Origin: Levilactobacillus yonginensis
Lineage (GTDB): Bacteria > Bacillota > Bacilli > Lactobacillales > Lactobacillaceae
Length of the DNA stretch: 64,000 nt
Reading direction: 5' to 3'
Assembly (NCBI RefSeq): GCF_003946265.1
Contig: NZ_RHNO01000009.1
Coordinates: 1-64,000, forward strand
Every line of letters starts with the position of its first letter. Position 1 is the first letter of the stretch. Below are positions 52,267 to 61,722 of this stretch, one piece after another. Below the pieces are notes generated by a model. That model ran no database searches. It had not been told where the DNA came from and saw nothing but the letters and a program-made list of their open reading frames with translations. Position numbers and translations under genes: made by a program.

Positions 52267-53829
52267 ATGGACAAGGAAAAGAAACACAAACTGATTGAGT
52301 ATGCCAACGGACGGTCATTGGAAGAAATCAATGGCACGGTCAAGGTTCCCAAAGACCTGGGATTTTGGAAAACGCTGTTTGCATATTCCGGACCTGGTGC
52401 GTTGGTTGCCGTGGGGTATATGGATCCTGGGAACTGGTCGACTTCCATTACTGGTGGCCAAAACTTTCAATATTTATTGATGTCTGTCATCTTGATGTCA
52501 AGTTTGATTGCGATGCTCTTGCAGTACATGGCGGCTAAACTTGGCATCGTGAGTCAGATGGATTTGGCCCAAGCCATTCGGGCTCGGACCAGTAAATCAT
52601 TGGGCGTGGTCCTGTGGTTACTCACGGAGTTAGCTATTATGGCGACGGATATTGCCGAGGTCATTGGGGCGGCAATCGCGTTGTACCTACTCTTCCACAT
52701 TCCATTAGTCATTGCCGTCTTTATCACGGTGTTTGATGTCCTGTTGCTCTTGCTATTAACGAAGGTGGGATTCCGCAAGATTGAAGCAATTGTTGTTTGT
52801 TTGATCATGGTGATTCTGTTCGTCTTCGTTTATCAGGTTGCGCTGTCCAAACCGGATTGGTTAGGGGTAGTTAAGGGATTGATTCCGACGACGAAAACTT
52901 TCTCTACGGGCACGCAGGTCAGTGGGATGACCCCGTTAAATGGGGCATTAGGCATCATTGGTGCGACCGTCATGCCACATAACTTATACTTGCACTCTGC
53001 CATTTCTCAAACGCGGTCGATTGACCATAATGATGAGGATGATGTGGCGCGGACGGTTAAGTTTGCGGGGCTGGATTCCAACATTCAGTTGACCTTTGCC
53101 TTCTTCGTCAACGCCTTACTCCTAATCATGGGGGTAGCGGTTTTCAAGACCGGTGCGGTCAAGGATCCCTCGTTCTTCGGGCTGTTCCACGCGTTGTCAG
53201 ATACTAGCACCATGAGCAACGGGTTATTGAGTAGTGTTGCGCGGACCGGCGTTTTATCTACGCTATTTGCGGTGGCGCTGTTAGCCTCTGGGCAAAATTC
53301 CACAATTACCGGGACGTTATCTGGGCAAGTTATTATGGAAGGCTTCGTGCACATGCGGATGCCACTGTGGTTGCGGCGGTTAGTGACCCGGTTGTTGTCC
53401 GTGATTCCCGTTTTGATCTGTGTCATGTTGACTAGCGGGAAGAGCGACATCGCTGAACACGAAGCCCTCAACGATCTAATGAATAACTCACAAGTCTTTC
53501 TGGCGTTTGCGTTGCCATTCTCGATGTTACCATTGCTGATGATGACGGATAGCAAGTTAGAGATGGGAGAACGGTTCAAGAATTCTTGGTGGTTAAAGAT
53601 TCTTGGCTGGTTCTCCGTAATCAGTCTGACCTTTTTGAACATGGAAGGCTTGCCGGGCCAGGTCCAGGGCTTCTTTGGGAGCAATGTGACGGGCGATAAA
53701 CTGATACTTGCCAATGGCATTGCTTACGTATTAATTTTTGCAGTGTTGGCGTTGTTAACGTGGACGGTAGTCGATTTGCACCGCGGTAATCGGCGGCTGG
53801 CGGCAGCTAAAGCTAAAGATTCAGAGTAG
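52267..53829 (+). CDS. mntH: Nramp-family Mn(II) transporter MntH, copy 2
   Basis: 520 residues, very similar to copy 1 throughout, including the helix-1 DPGNWSTSITGG and helix-6 MPHNLYLHSAI sites. Differences gather in the loop near residue 195-220 and the last 60 residues. The start is the ATG after GGGGGAG; a longer frame upstream has no better site. No copy of the CCCTAAAAAA motif is seen before it, so its regulation may differ from mntH1. Confidence 0.93.
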   Translation: MDKEKKHKLIEYANGRSLEEINGTVKVPKDLGFWKTLFAYSGPGALVAVGYMDPGNWSTSITGGQNFQYLLMSVILMSSLIAMLLQYMAAKLGIVSQMDLAQAIRARTSKSLGVVLWLLTELAIMATDIAEVIGAAIALYLLFHIPLVIAVFITVFDVLLLLLLTKVGFRKIEAIVVCLIMVILFVFVYQVALSKPDWLGVVKGLIPTTKTFSTGTQVSGMTPLNGALGIIGATVMPHNLYLHSAISQTRSIDHNDEDDVARTVKFAGLDSNIQLTFAFFVNALLLIMGVAVFKTGAVKDPSFFGLFHALSDTSTMSNGLLSSVARTGVLSTLFAVALLASGQNSTITGTLSGQVIMEGFVHMRMPLWLRRLVTRLLSVIPVLICVMLTSGKSDIAEHEALNDLMNNSQVFLAFALPFSMLPLLMMTDSKLEMGERFKNSWWLKILGWFSVISLTFLNMEGLPGQVQGFFGSNVTGDKLILANGIAYVLIFAVLALLTWTVVDLHRGNRRLAAAKAKDSE

Positions 53830-53841
53830 GGGGAAGGATAC

Positions 53842-54273
53842 ATGCCAACAACTTTCAAAAGAATTTTAGTTGGGGTGGATGATTCGGCGGACGCCTTACT
53901 AGCATTTGATTACGCGATTCATCAGGCAGTTCGGGATGAGGCGGAGTTAGTGATTGTGTCTGTCCTAGAAAATGAAACGATGAGTGTCTATCAAGTTTTG
54001 GATAATGACTACATTCATGGCGAATATGATGAATTGAAGGCGCACATTCAACGTTACCAGCAACAGGCTCGTGATGCTGGGGTTAAGCATGTGCGTATGA
54101 TGATTGCGGAGGGCGAGCCCGGTGAAACAATCGTTAAGGATGTGATTCCCCAGGTACAACCAGATATTTTGGTGGTGGGGTCGATTGCTAAGAAGGGTGT
54201 CAGTCGGCACTTTGGCAGTCAGGCGGCTTACATGGCCAAATATGCGCCGGTTTCGGTATTAGTTGTCCGGTAG
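53842..54273 (+). CDS. Universal stress protein coupled to mntH2
   Basis: 143 residues, clearly homologous to the Usp gene after mntH1 (shared KRILVGVDDSADALLAFDYA and KKGVSRHFGSQAAYMAKYA). The ribosome site GGGGGAAGG follows the mntH2 stop. The repeated mntH-usp order shows that the whole two-gene unit was duplicated. Confidence 0.9.
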   Translation: MPTTFKRILVGVDDSADALLAFDYAIHQAVRDEAELVIVSVLENETMSVYQVLDNDYIHGEYDELKAHIQRYQQQARDAGVKHVRMMIAEGEPGETIVKDVIPQVQPDILVVGSIAKKGVSRHFGSQAAYMAKYAPVSVLVVR

Positions 54274-54285
54274 CCTTATTATAGA

Positions 54286-54334
54286 AAAAACACGCCGATA
54301 AAATCAGATCACCTGATTTTATCGGCGTGTTTTT
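54286..54334. terminator. Bidirectional terminator between usp2 and guaC
   Basis: The 22-bp arms 54286-54307 and 54313-54334 pair perfectly with an ATCAC loop, with A5 and T5 at the ends. Confidence 0.88.
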
Positions 54335-54340
54335 GTTTAA

Positions 54341-55327
54341 TTAATAACTATCGCCATTCAAGATGGAACTCTTAACGATGACGTAGTCGACTGTTCGAAT
54401 ATCTAAGAGATTACGACCACCTGCATATGAAATAGAGGATTGCAGGTCTTCTTCCATGGCGTTGAGCGTGTTCGCAATGTCACCACGGAATGGGACCAAC
54501 ATTTGCTTACCTTCGACGTTGCGGTAAGCACCCTTTTGCTTTTCAGAGGCGGAACCCCAGTATTGCTTGAAGGTCCGACCGTCGATAGTCAGCAAGCTAC
54601 CAGGAGATTGTTCGTGACCGGCCAGCATTGAACCGATCATGACCATGCTAGCGCCGAAGCGAACTGATTTTGCAATATCACCGTTGTACCGGATACCACC
54701 GTCGGCAATGATTGGCTTGCGGGCAGCTTTGGCACATAACCGCAGGGCTGCCAATTGCCAGCCACCAGTTCCAAAGCCAGTCTTGAGCTTTGTGATGCAG
54801 GCCTTACCAGGACCGATACCAACTTTAGTGGCGTCGGCACCAGCATTTTCCAGTTCACGGACAGCTTCAGGAGTTCCAACGTTACCGGCAATAACAAAGC
54901 TGTCTGGCAAGTGCGTTTTGATTTGCTTGATCATGCGAATCACCGCGTCACTATGGCCGTGTGCAATGTCGATGGTAATGTATTCCGGCACCAGGTCAGC
55001 GGCAGCCAGCTCTTCAATAAAAGCTTGTTCATCGGGTTTAACCCCAACACTAATGGATGCAAAGAGTGATTTTTCATGCATCCGTTCGATAAATCCGCGC
55101 CGTTCTTCAGGTTGGAATCGGTGCATCACGTAAAAGTAATCGTGTTGCGCCAGCCAAATTGCTAACGGTTCATTGATCACCGTTTCCATGTTAGCCGGTA
55201 CGACCGGAATTTTAAACCGGTGGGGGCCAAATTCAATGCTGGTATCAGCTTCACTACGGCTTTCAATGATACATTTATTGGGAATTAATTGGATGTCTTC
55301 GTAATCAAATACTTCAGCAGGATGCAT
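54341..55327 (-). CDS. guaC: GMP reductase
   Basis: 328 residues. IMPDH/GMPR barrel without CBS domains. It has [25 protein letters not shown], the catalytic loop [20 protein letters not shown] (Cys nucleophile) and the phosphate site [20 protein letters not shown], the pattern of the GuaC group with VEGK near the end. It converts GMP to IMP with NADPH. The start is the ATG eight bases after AAGGAG. With purA and purB it forms an IMP-AMP-GMP interconversion cluster. Confidence 0.94.
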   Translation of the reverse strand: MHPAEVFDYEDIQLIPNKCIIESRSEADTSIEFGPHRFKIPVVPANMETVINEPLAIWLAQHDYFYVMHRFQPEERRGFIERMHEKSLFASISVGVKPDEQAFIEELAAADLVPEYITIDIAHGHSDAVIRMIKQIKTHLPDSFVIAGNVGTPEAVRELENAGADATKVGIGPGKACITKLKTGFGTGGWQLAALRLCAKAARKPIIADGGIRYNGDIAKSVRFGASMVMIGSMLAGHEQSPGSLLTIDGRTFKQYWGSASEKQKGAYRNVEGKQMLVPFRGDIANTLNAMEEDLQSSISYAGGRNLLDIRTVDYVIVKSSILNGDSY

Positions 55328-55354
55328 GTGGGTCACTCCTTGTACTTAGTTAGG

Positions 55355-56641
55355 TTAGGCGTTCCAGACGTCTTGTAAGATGTTGGTTTGTTCCCGGTCA
55401 GGACCGACGGAGAGAGTAGCCAGGTCAACGCCGACTAATTCGGCTAAGCGCTTCACGTAGTTTTGCGCGTTAACGGGCAGTTCTTCAACGGAATGACAGT
55501 GGGTGATGTCTTCCGTCCAGCCAGGGAATTCTTCATAGATTGGTTGGCAAGCGTCCAGGTCGACCAAACTAGTTGGATAGTGGTAGATGGTTTCGCCGTT
55601 TAATTCGTAGGCGGTACAGAGCTTCAGGGTCTTTAACCCGGTTAAGACGTCTAAACAGTTCAATGAAAGACTAGTTAAGCCGGAAACCCGCTTGGCGTGG
55701 CGAAGGACGACACTATCGAACCAGCCGATTCGGCGAGGCCGTTTCGTAACAGTTCCATATTCGTGACCAACTTCGCGAATCGTATCACCAATTTCATCAA
55801 ATAATTCCGTTGGGAATGGTCCGTCACCAACTCGGGATGTGTAAGCCTTGCAAACACCGACAACGTGGTCGATTTTGGTAGGGCCAACACCGGAACCGAT
55901 AGTAACGCCACCAGCAACTGGGTTGGATGACGTGACGAATGGGTAAGTTCCGTGGTCGATATCAAGCATGACCCCTTGAGCACCTTCAAAGAGGACGTTC
56001 TTACCGGCGTCGATGGCATCGTTGATGACAACGGAGGTGTCGGTGACGTGGTCTTTGATTTGTTGCCCTAAAGCGTAGTATTTATTGAAGACTTCGTCAA
56101 AGTCTAAAGGTTCTTCATCATATAATTTGGTTAAAACATTGTTCTTTTCGATTAAGTTTTGGCGCAGTTTGTCAGCAAAGATATCGTGGTCCAATAAGTC
56201 GGCCACCCGAATACCAATTCGTTCAGCCTTGTCCATGTAGGCAGGACCGATACCCTTGTTTGTTGTCCCAATTTTGTTTTCCTTGGCCTTTTCTTGCGCC
56301 TGATCTAACAGGATGTGGTAAGGCAAGATAACGTGGGCGCGGTTAGAGATTCGTAAATTATCGGTTGCGACGCCATGTTCGTTAAGGTAGGCCAGTTCTT
56401 CAATTAAAGATTCTGGATTTAAGACGACACCGTTACCAATCACACTGGTCTTGTCGGCGTAGAAGATCCCTGAAGGAATCAAGCGTAACTTGAACGTCTG
56501 ACCATTGAAGACGATGGTATGACCGGCATTGTCACCACCTTGGTAGCGGGCAATGACATCAGCCTTCTCACTCAGAAAATCCGTGATCTTTCCTTTACCT
56601 TCATCGCCCCATTGACTACCAACTACTACTGTTGATGACAT
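55355..56641 (-). CDS. purA: Adenylosuccinate synthetase
   Basis: 428 residues, normal length. GTP-binding [17 protein letters not shown] at the N-terminus, then [46 protein letters not shown] and the C-terminal [10 protein letters not shown]. It joins IMP and aspartate to adenylosuccinate. The start is the ATG after GAGGTG. The gap to guaC is 27 bp, so the two are probably one transcript. Confidence 0.97.
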   Translation of the reverse strand: MSSTVVVGSQWGDEGKGKITDFLSEKADVIARYQGGDNAGHTIVFNGQTFKLRLIPSGIFYADKTSVIGNGVVLNPESLIEELAYLNEHGVATDNLRISNRAHVILPYHILLDQAQEKAKENKIGTTNKGIGPAYMDKAERIGIRVADLLDHDIFADKLRQNLIEKNNVLTKLYDEEPLDFDEVFNKYYALGQQIKDHVTDTSVVINDAIDAGKNVLFEGAQGVMLDIDHGTYPFVTSSNPVAGGVTIGSGVGPTKIDHVVGVCKAYTSRVGDGPFPTELFDEIGDTIREVGHEYGTVTKRPRRIGWFDSVVLRHAKRVSGLTSLSLNCLDVLTGLKTLKLCTAYELNGETIYHYPTSLVDLDACQPIYEEFPGWTEDITHCHSVEELPVNAQNYVKRLAELVGVDLATLSVGPDREQTNILQDVWNA

Positions 56642-56916
56642 TGCAAACACCTCATCGTTATTATTTGCTAGGCCGAACGCCCAGCAGAAATAAGTGTATC
56701 AAGTTCGGATGAGAAAAGCAAGCTAAAAACGAACAATTATTTATTTATGATAGGTTAAAGTTCTTTTAATTAAGGGAAACAACTAATTACATAAAGATAC
56801 AAAGGTGGAATAACTAGCTAAAATGGGATATTCTATGATATGATTGTCTGTGGAGAAAAGAACGAATAAAGTCTTTAATGTTCGGGTTTTACCTGAATTC
56901 ACAGGAGGAAAACACT

Positions 56917-58215
56917 ATGTTAGAGCGCTATACCCGACCAGAGATGGGCAAAATCTGGTCCCTTGAGAATCAGTACCAGTCCTGGTTAGCTGTTGAAATT
57001 GCCATTGACGAAGCTTGGGCGCAGTTAGGAGAAGTCCCGGTTGCGGATGCTCAAAAAATCCGGGATAATGCCAAATTTGACGTTGACCGTATTGCTGAGA
57101 TCGAAGCCGTGACCCACCATGATATTGTGGCCTTCACACGTAACGTTTCTGAATCCTTAGGCGCTGAACGCAAATGGATTCACTTTGGTGTGACGAGTAC
57201 TGACGTGGTCGACACAGCTCAGGGTTACCGACTGAAGCAAGCTAATGCAGTCTTACGTCAGGACCTGGTTGCCATCATCGCGACGTTAAAGCGATTGGCT
57301 CTTCAGTATAAAGAAACGGTCATGATTGGCCGGACACATGGTATTCAAGCGGAACCTACGACATTTGGGTTAAAGTTAGCTCGGTTCTACGCTGAAATGC
57401 AACGAAACTTAGACCGGTTTGACCGGGTCGCTGCGGCCGTTGAGACTGGGAAAATTAGTGGCGCCGTTGGGACGTTTGCCAACGTGCCACCAGAAGTCGA
57501 GGCGTTTGTTTGTGATCAGTTAGGTATCAGTGCGCAGCCAGTGGCTAGTCAGGTGTTGCCACGAGACCTACATGCCGATTACATTGCCACGTTGGCTTTG
57601 ATTGGGACCGGTGTTGAAAATATTGCTACGGAGATTCGGAGTTTGCAGCGTTCAGAAATCCATGAGGTAGAAGAGCATTTCAACCCTGGTCAGAAGGGGT
57701 CTAGTGCCATGCCACATAAGCGCAATCCGATTGGCTCAGAGAACGTTACGGGATTGGCGCGAGTGCTCCGTGGTACGATGGTCACTGCGTACGAAGATGT
57801 TAGCCTTTGGCACGAACGAGATATTTCTCACTCATCCGCTGAACGAATGATTTTACCGGAAAGTACGACGTTGTTGGATTACATGCTGCATCGGATGAAC
57901 AGTATTCTCACCAACCTAGATGTTTTTCCAGAAACCATGAAAGCTAATATGGGACGGACCTATGGGTTGATCTACAGTCAACGGTTGTTGCTTAAACTGA
58001 TTGAATCGGGACTGAGTCGTGAAGCCGCGTATGATTTGGTTCAGCCGTTAACGGCTCAGGCGTGGGATGAACAAAAGCAATTCCGGCCATTAGTTGAAGC
58101 CAAGACGGAAATTACTGATCGGTTGACTTCTGAACAGATTGCCGATGCTTTTGACTATCACTACCATTTACGCCGCGTTGATTTCATCTTTCAACGACTG
58201 GGATTAATGGCTTAG
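56917..58215 (+). CDS. purB: Adenylosuccinate lyase
   Basis: 432 residues, fumarase/aspartase superfamily. Catalytic His in IGRTHGIQAEPTTFG, and the signature loop GSSAMPHKRNPIGSEN with the catalytic Ser. It acts on adenylosuccinate and SAICAR. The start follows AGGAGG. It is divergent from purA; the 275 bp between them must hold both promoters (a TATGAT at about 56835 is a candidate -10), but I see no clear PurR box. Confidence 0.97.
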   Translation: MLERYTRPEMGKIWSLENQYQSWLAVEIAIDEAWAQLGEVPVADAQKIRDNAKFDVDRIAEIEAVTHHDIVAFTRNVSESLGAERKWIHFGVTSTDVVDTAQGYRLKQANAVLRQDLVAIIATLKRLALQYKETVMIGRTHGIQAEPTTFGLKLARFYAEMQRNLDRFDRVAAAVETGKISGAVGTFANVPPEVEAFVCDQLGISAQPVASQVLPRDLHADYIATLALIGTGVENIATEIRSLQRSEIHEVEEHFNPGQKGSSAMPHKRNPIGSENVTGLARVLRGTMVTAYEDVSLWHERDISHSSAERMILPESTTLLDYMLHRMNSILTNLDVFPETMKANMGRTYGLIYSQRLLLKLIESGLSREAAYDLVQPLTAQAWDEQKQFRPLVEAKTEITDRLTSEQIADAFDYHYHLRRVDFIFQRLGLMA

Positions 58216-58247
58216 AGACATTTCTTTTTTTGAACCGTAGCACAAAA

Positions 58248-58287
58248 AAATCGCACCGTTCTTAGGGAAGAACGGTGCGATTTCTTT
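58248..58287 (+). terminator. purB terminator
   Basis: AAATCGCACCGTTCTT pairs perfectly with AAGAACGGTGCGATTT, then TTTC. Confidence 0.88.
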
Positions 58288-58289
58288 TC

Positions 58290-58478
58290 ATGAGGAGTGC
58301 GTTCACATAAGGGGGGTGCGAACGCAATTTAGAGGAGTTGGTTAGGCTTGAGGGAACCTAACCAGGGAATGATTCTCTTAGGGGGAGAGAATCTAAAAGG
58401 GGATTGGATATAGATTTTGATTAGTAATAGTTATTGGCTAATTACTATAGTTATTACTATACCCGGAGATTGTGAATA
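58290..58478. other. Array of hairpins with G-rich loops, possible small RNA
   Basis: Three short stems in series: TGCGTTC/GAACGCA (58298-58326, loop with six G), TGGTTAGG/CCTAACCA (58339-58364, loop with GAGGGAA) and GATTCTCT/AGAGAATC (58371-58393, loop with five G). A fourth AT-rich stem has TAGTAATA/TATTACTA arms (about 58421-58460). AGGAG occurs twice in the linkers. No protein-coding gene is supported; a 14-codon frame starting at 58369 has no convincing ribosome site. Confidence 0.45.
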
Positions 58479-58591
58479 GAAAAGGTCAAAAGCCGTGACG
58501 ACTTTTCGATAAATTGGTAAAGAAAAAATAAAGTATGAAGATTTGACGACTAAGACCGAAATGCCGTTAAGTTAGGCTTAAGGTTACTTAA

Positions 58592-59524
58592 TTAGTTGAA
58601 GTAAGTTTGCAAAAATTCTTCAACATGTTGCTGATAACGGGTCGGATTAATCCAGAAGCTTTCGGCGTGTGAAGCATTTTTCACAATCCAAAGCTGCTTA
58701 GGTGCGTGCGTTGCCGCATAATTTTCGTAGGCCATACCAACTGGCACGTAGACGTCTTTTTCGCCATGAATGAAGAGAATGGGCCGTTTGTTCTTTTTCA
58801 GCTGTTCAGTAGCAGTCACATCGCCGAGATAGTAGCCTAATCGGCGCTTGGAAATGGTGCTGACCAGCGGTTCGATTGGATACTTGGGAAGGTGGAACTG
58901 CCGTTTTAACAGGTAGGTCAATTCAGCCTCAATGCTGGAGTAGCCACAGTCAGCGATAATCGCTTTGACTTGTGGGGGCAGACTTTCACCGGCTAACATT
59001 TCCATGGTTGCGCCACCCATGCTGACACCAAACATAAGAATTTTCACGTCGGCGTTGGATCGGTCGATGACCTGTTGAATCCATTGGAGGTAATCCAGTC
59101 GATCCAGCCAGCCGAAACTAATATATCTGCCGGCACTTTCACCGTGGCCCCGGTCATCCGGTAAGAGAACGTTAAAGCCTAAGCGGTGGTACATTTGGGC
59201 AAAGTTTGCCATCGTTTCACCATTACCCTTATAACCGTGGGAAATGATGACGGTCTTGTCGCTGGGTGTTTCGGCGGGAATATATTCTGCGACCATCCGG
59301 TTTTGTGGGTCGTGTTCGTGGAGGTACCATTTTTCCTTGTTGACGTGCTTGAACCAGTCGACGTAGGCGTAGTAAGCGTCAGCGTATTTTTGTTTATCAG
59401 CTGAAGTTTCGGGAACGTAGTTGACCCGCTTAAAGGCAAAGTTGAATAAGCGTTCACTGGCAATCAATGAGGTGGCCGCAATCCCAAGTAAGGGTAGGGT
59501 CCAGGTCAGTGTTTTTTTCTTCAT
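58592..59524 (-). CDS. Membrane-anchored alpha/beta hydrolase (S33-like)
   Basis: 310 residues. An N-terminal hydrophobic segment (LTWTLPLLGIAATSLIA) without a clear cleavage site is followed by an alpha/beta-hydrolase core. It has VIISHGYKGNGETMANF (oxyanion), LLPDDRGHGESAG, nucleophile Ser in MFGVSMGGATMEML, Asp in LFIHGEKDVYVPV, and His in NASHAESFW. It is related to the YfhR/BEM46 group. The substrate is unknown. It lies convergent to purB across the hairpin array. Confidence 0.85.
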   Translation of the reverse strand: MKKKTLTWTLPLLGIAATSLIASERLFNFAFKRVNYVPETSADKQKYADAYYAYVDWFKHVNKEKWYLHEHDPQNRMVAEYIPAETPSDKTVIISHGYKGNGETMANFAQMYHRLGFNVLLPDDRGHGESAGRYISFGWLDRLDYLQWIQQVIDRSNADVKILMFGVSMGGATMEMLAGESLPPQVKAIIADCGYSSIEAELTYLLKRQFHLPKYPIEPLVSTISKRRLGYYLGDVTATEQLKKNKRPILFIHGEKDVYVPVGMAYENYAATHAPKQLWIVKNASHAESFWINPTRYQQHVEEFLQTYFN

Positions 59525-59552
59525 CGTTAATCAGGTCCTTTCGAATTATTGT

Positions 59553-59591
59553 TAAAAAACCAGACTACCCGCTAACACGGTTAGTCTGGTT
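59553..59591 (-). terminator. Terminator of the cytoplasmic tyrosine phosphatase gene
   Basis: AACCAGACTA and TAGTCTGGTT arms. On the minus strand they end in TTTTTT. Confidence 0.8.
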
Positions 59592-59595
59592 CGGA

Positions 59596-60396
59596 CTAGG
59601 CGTCCAAATAAAGTTGTTTTAAATTAGTTAAGTCGCTGTGTGATAGGCCCAAGACGTCCTTTAGGTAGTCTTGGGTGCCACCGTACTGCGTATTGATAAT
59701 CTTGTTGGCAGCGTCAAAGTAATCATTGCTAACGGAGTACAGTGCTCGAATATTCGAGGCAAAGGCTTCACCATAGCCCTTCTTTAGGGCATCTGCAGTG
59801 ACCAATTTAATGTGTTCAGCTGAAGTTTCATTCGTCATTAGATAATCTTGGCGAATCGTCTGGGGGTCAACGCCCAACGCACTCAGCACAAAGAAGGCGC
59901 CCATCCCGGTACGGTCTTTACCAGCTGTACAGTGGAACAGTACGGACTGTTGTTCATCCTCGTTAGCTAGTAACGTCGCAAAGAAGTCGTGGTAGGCACT
60001 CTGCGCGGAATCTAAAGTCACCATTTGGCGGTAGACGTCGACCATATGATTGTGACCAGCTTGGCCATCACTAGAAAAGCGCTTCTGCAAATCAGCCTCG
60101 CTGGCCGAAGCATCTGTCTGGTCATCCGCTGGGAAAACCGGCAGAAAATGGTACGTGACGCCAGCTGGTACGCGGTCTGGCGACTGGGCCTGTTCGTCTT
60201 TGGAACGGAAGTCGACGTCGGCCACGACACCGTAATTACTTAGCATTTGTTGATCCTCCGGGGTGAGCTCAGCCAACCCAGCGGTCCGCAACAACTTGTG
60301 CCACTTGACCGTGTGCCCGTCAATCGTCCGGTAGCCGCCAAGCTCCCGGAAATTCCGACCGCCAGTCACATTTAAAATTCGTTGGTTGTCTGTCAT
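59596..60396 (-). CDS. Cytoplasmic LipA/Y_phosphatase3-type tyrosine phosphatase
   Basis: 266 residues. It has GGRNFRELGGYRTIDG, LLRTAGLAELTPED, VVADVDFRSKDEQAQSPDR and the P-loop FHCTAGKDRTGMGAFF. No signal peptide. The family hydrolyses phosphotyrosine and, in some members, phosphoinositides. It is homologous to the secreted enzyme at 38-39 kb. The start at 60396 follows AAGGGTGG; the ATG at 60420 after AAAGGG is equally possible and adds eight residues. Confidence 0.88.
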   Translation of the reverse strand: MTDNQRILNVTGGRNFRELGGYRTIDGHTVKWHKLLRTAGLAELTPEDQQMLSNYGVVADVDFRSKDEQAQSPDRVPAGVTYHFLPVFPADDQTDASASEADLQKRFSSDGQAGHNHMVDVYRQMVTLDSAQSAYHDFFATLLANEDEQQSVLFHCTAGKDRTGMGAFFVLSALGVDPQTIRQDYLMTNETSAEHIKLVTADALKKGYGEAFASNIRALYSVSNDYFDAANKIINTQYGGTQDYLKDVLGLSHSDLTNLKQLYLDA

Positions 60397-60560
60397 TCGT
60401 TTTACCACCCTTTCAGTCATCAGTTGTTACCCTTTCTATTTTACCGGTTTTCCAGAAAATTACCTAGCAATTGGTTTTAGGAGGGGCGTTTTCGCGAAAA
60501 AGGCTGTATACTGTCAATTAAGAGTGAGAATTGTAGAAGGCAAAAGATAGGGTGATAGTC

Positions 60561-61448
60561 GTGAGTTTGCGTGGGAAATGGTTACTTTTCAAGACCCAGC
60601 ATAGTCAACTTAAGCAACAGATCCAGCAAGCATTTTTACAGCCTAGTCGGCAAAACCGGGCCGTGGTCCCCGAAAAGTTCCCAGCCAATATGGTGACCAA
60701 GGAACGCGAGGTCTTCGGTGGGCGGTTGTTGACCGTGGCTTCGGGTGCGCCATTACCACAACACGTGTTGCTATTTCACGGTGGGGCGTACACCATGCAG
60801 GGAATCGACAGTCACCGTAAATTAATGGAAACGTTGGTCGATCAAGCTAACCTCAGAATCACGTATGTGGATTATCCGTTGGTTCCGGAGGCAACTGTGG
60901 ACGATACGCTGGTGTTTGCGATGAATAGTTATAGCTATTTGCGCGCTCAGTATCCCGATGACCAATTCTTCTTAATGGGTGATTCTGCCGGTGGTGGTTT
61001 GGCGCTGTCGCTGTTACAACAGTTGAAGGAACACCAAGAACCGCTTCCTGCCGGGACCATTTTGATTTCGCCGTGGACGGACTTGAGTATGATGAATCCA
61101 GATTTGAAGACCGCTGCTAAACACGATCCATATCTAACGTTAGCCACGTTAAAGAAAATTGGGTTTGCGTACGCTGGTGATCATCCAGTGACGGATCCCC
61201 TAGTGAGTCCCATCTATGGGAATTTTGATAATTTAGGACCGATTCAGTTGTTCTTTGGGGCTAATGAGCTATTGGTCGCCGATGATGAACGGCTGCTCCA
61301 AAAGCTTGAAGCGGCTGAGGGAACGCCCATCAAGGCTCGCCGGCTGAAGTCGATGCTTCACGATTATATTCTGTGGAATAAATTACCAGAATCCAAACGA
61401 ACGCTGAAGGAAGTTAAGCAGTTTATTTTAACGGGAGACTTGGATTAA
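60561..61448 (+). CDS. Alpha/beta hydrolase fold-3 esterase (HSL family)
   Basis: 295 residues. The oxyanion motif HGGAYTMQGIDSH and the nucleophile motif LMGDSAGGGLALSLL are both typical of hormone-sensitive-lipase-type carboxylesterases. Asp lies in the segment LFFGANELLVADDE, and the final His in LKSMLHDYILW. Cytoplasmic. The start is GTG at 60561 behind GGGTG; a GTG three codons earlier is the alternative. Confidence 0.88.
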   Translation: MSLRGKWLLFKTQHSQLKQQIQQAFLQPSRQNRAVVPEKFPANMVTKEREVFGGRLLTVASGAPLPQHVLLFHGGAYTMQGIDSHRKLMETLVDQANLRITYVDYPLVPEATVDDTLVFAMNSYSYLRAQYPDDQFFLMGDSAGGGLALSLLQQLKEHQEPLPAGTILISPWTDLSMMNPDLKTAAKHDPYLTLATLKKIGFAYAGDHPVTDPLVSPIYGNFDNLGPIQLFFGANELLVADDERLLQKLEAAEGTPIKARRLKSMLHDYILWNKLPESKRTLKEVKQFILTGDLD

Positions 61449-61513
61449 GCGGGTTTGCCAGGACCATTTGTCTTGGGACCAATTTCGATATGTAAATACA
61501 CAGAAACTGGTAG

Positions 61514-61541
61514 ACCGTGTCCTGGGACACGGCCTTTTTGT
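61514..61541 (+). terminator. Terminator of the esterase gene
   Basis: CCGTGTC pairs with GACACGG around CTGG, then CCTTTTTG. Confidence 0.75.
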
Positions 61542-61722
61542 GCGAATATCGTAGAAATATCCGGCTAGAATCGCTGTTAACTACCAACTAGTTCTGCGTC
61601 ACAATGACTATGGTAGCCCTCGCCTTTGTTAACCCGTCTAATTTATCATTAACCAACCAGTAATTCCCCATTCTTTTTGTGACTAGCGGCGTATAATATG
61701 AACATACGAAGGGGATGGACTC

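Noticed and set aside
58369-58413. A 14-codon peptide gene within the hairpin array
   Set aside because: The start lies inside a stem, the upstream purine stretch is part of hairpin 2, and nothing supports translation.
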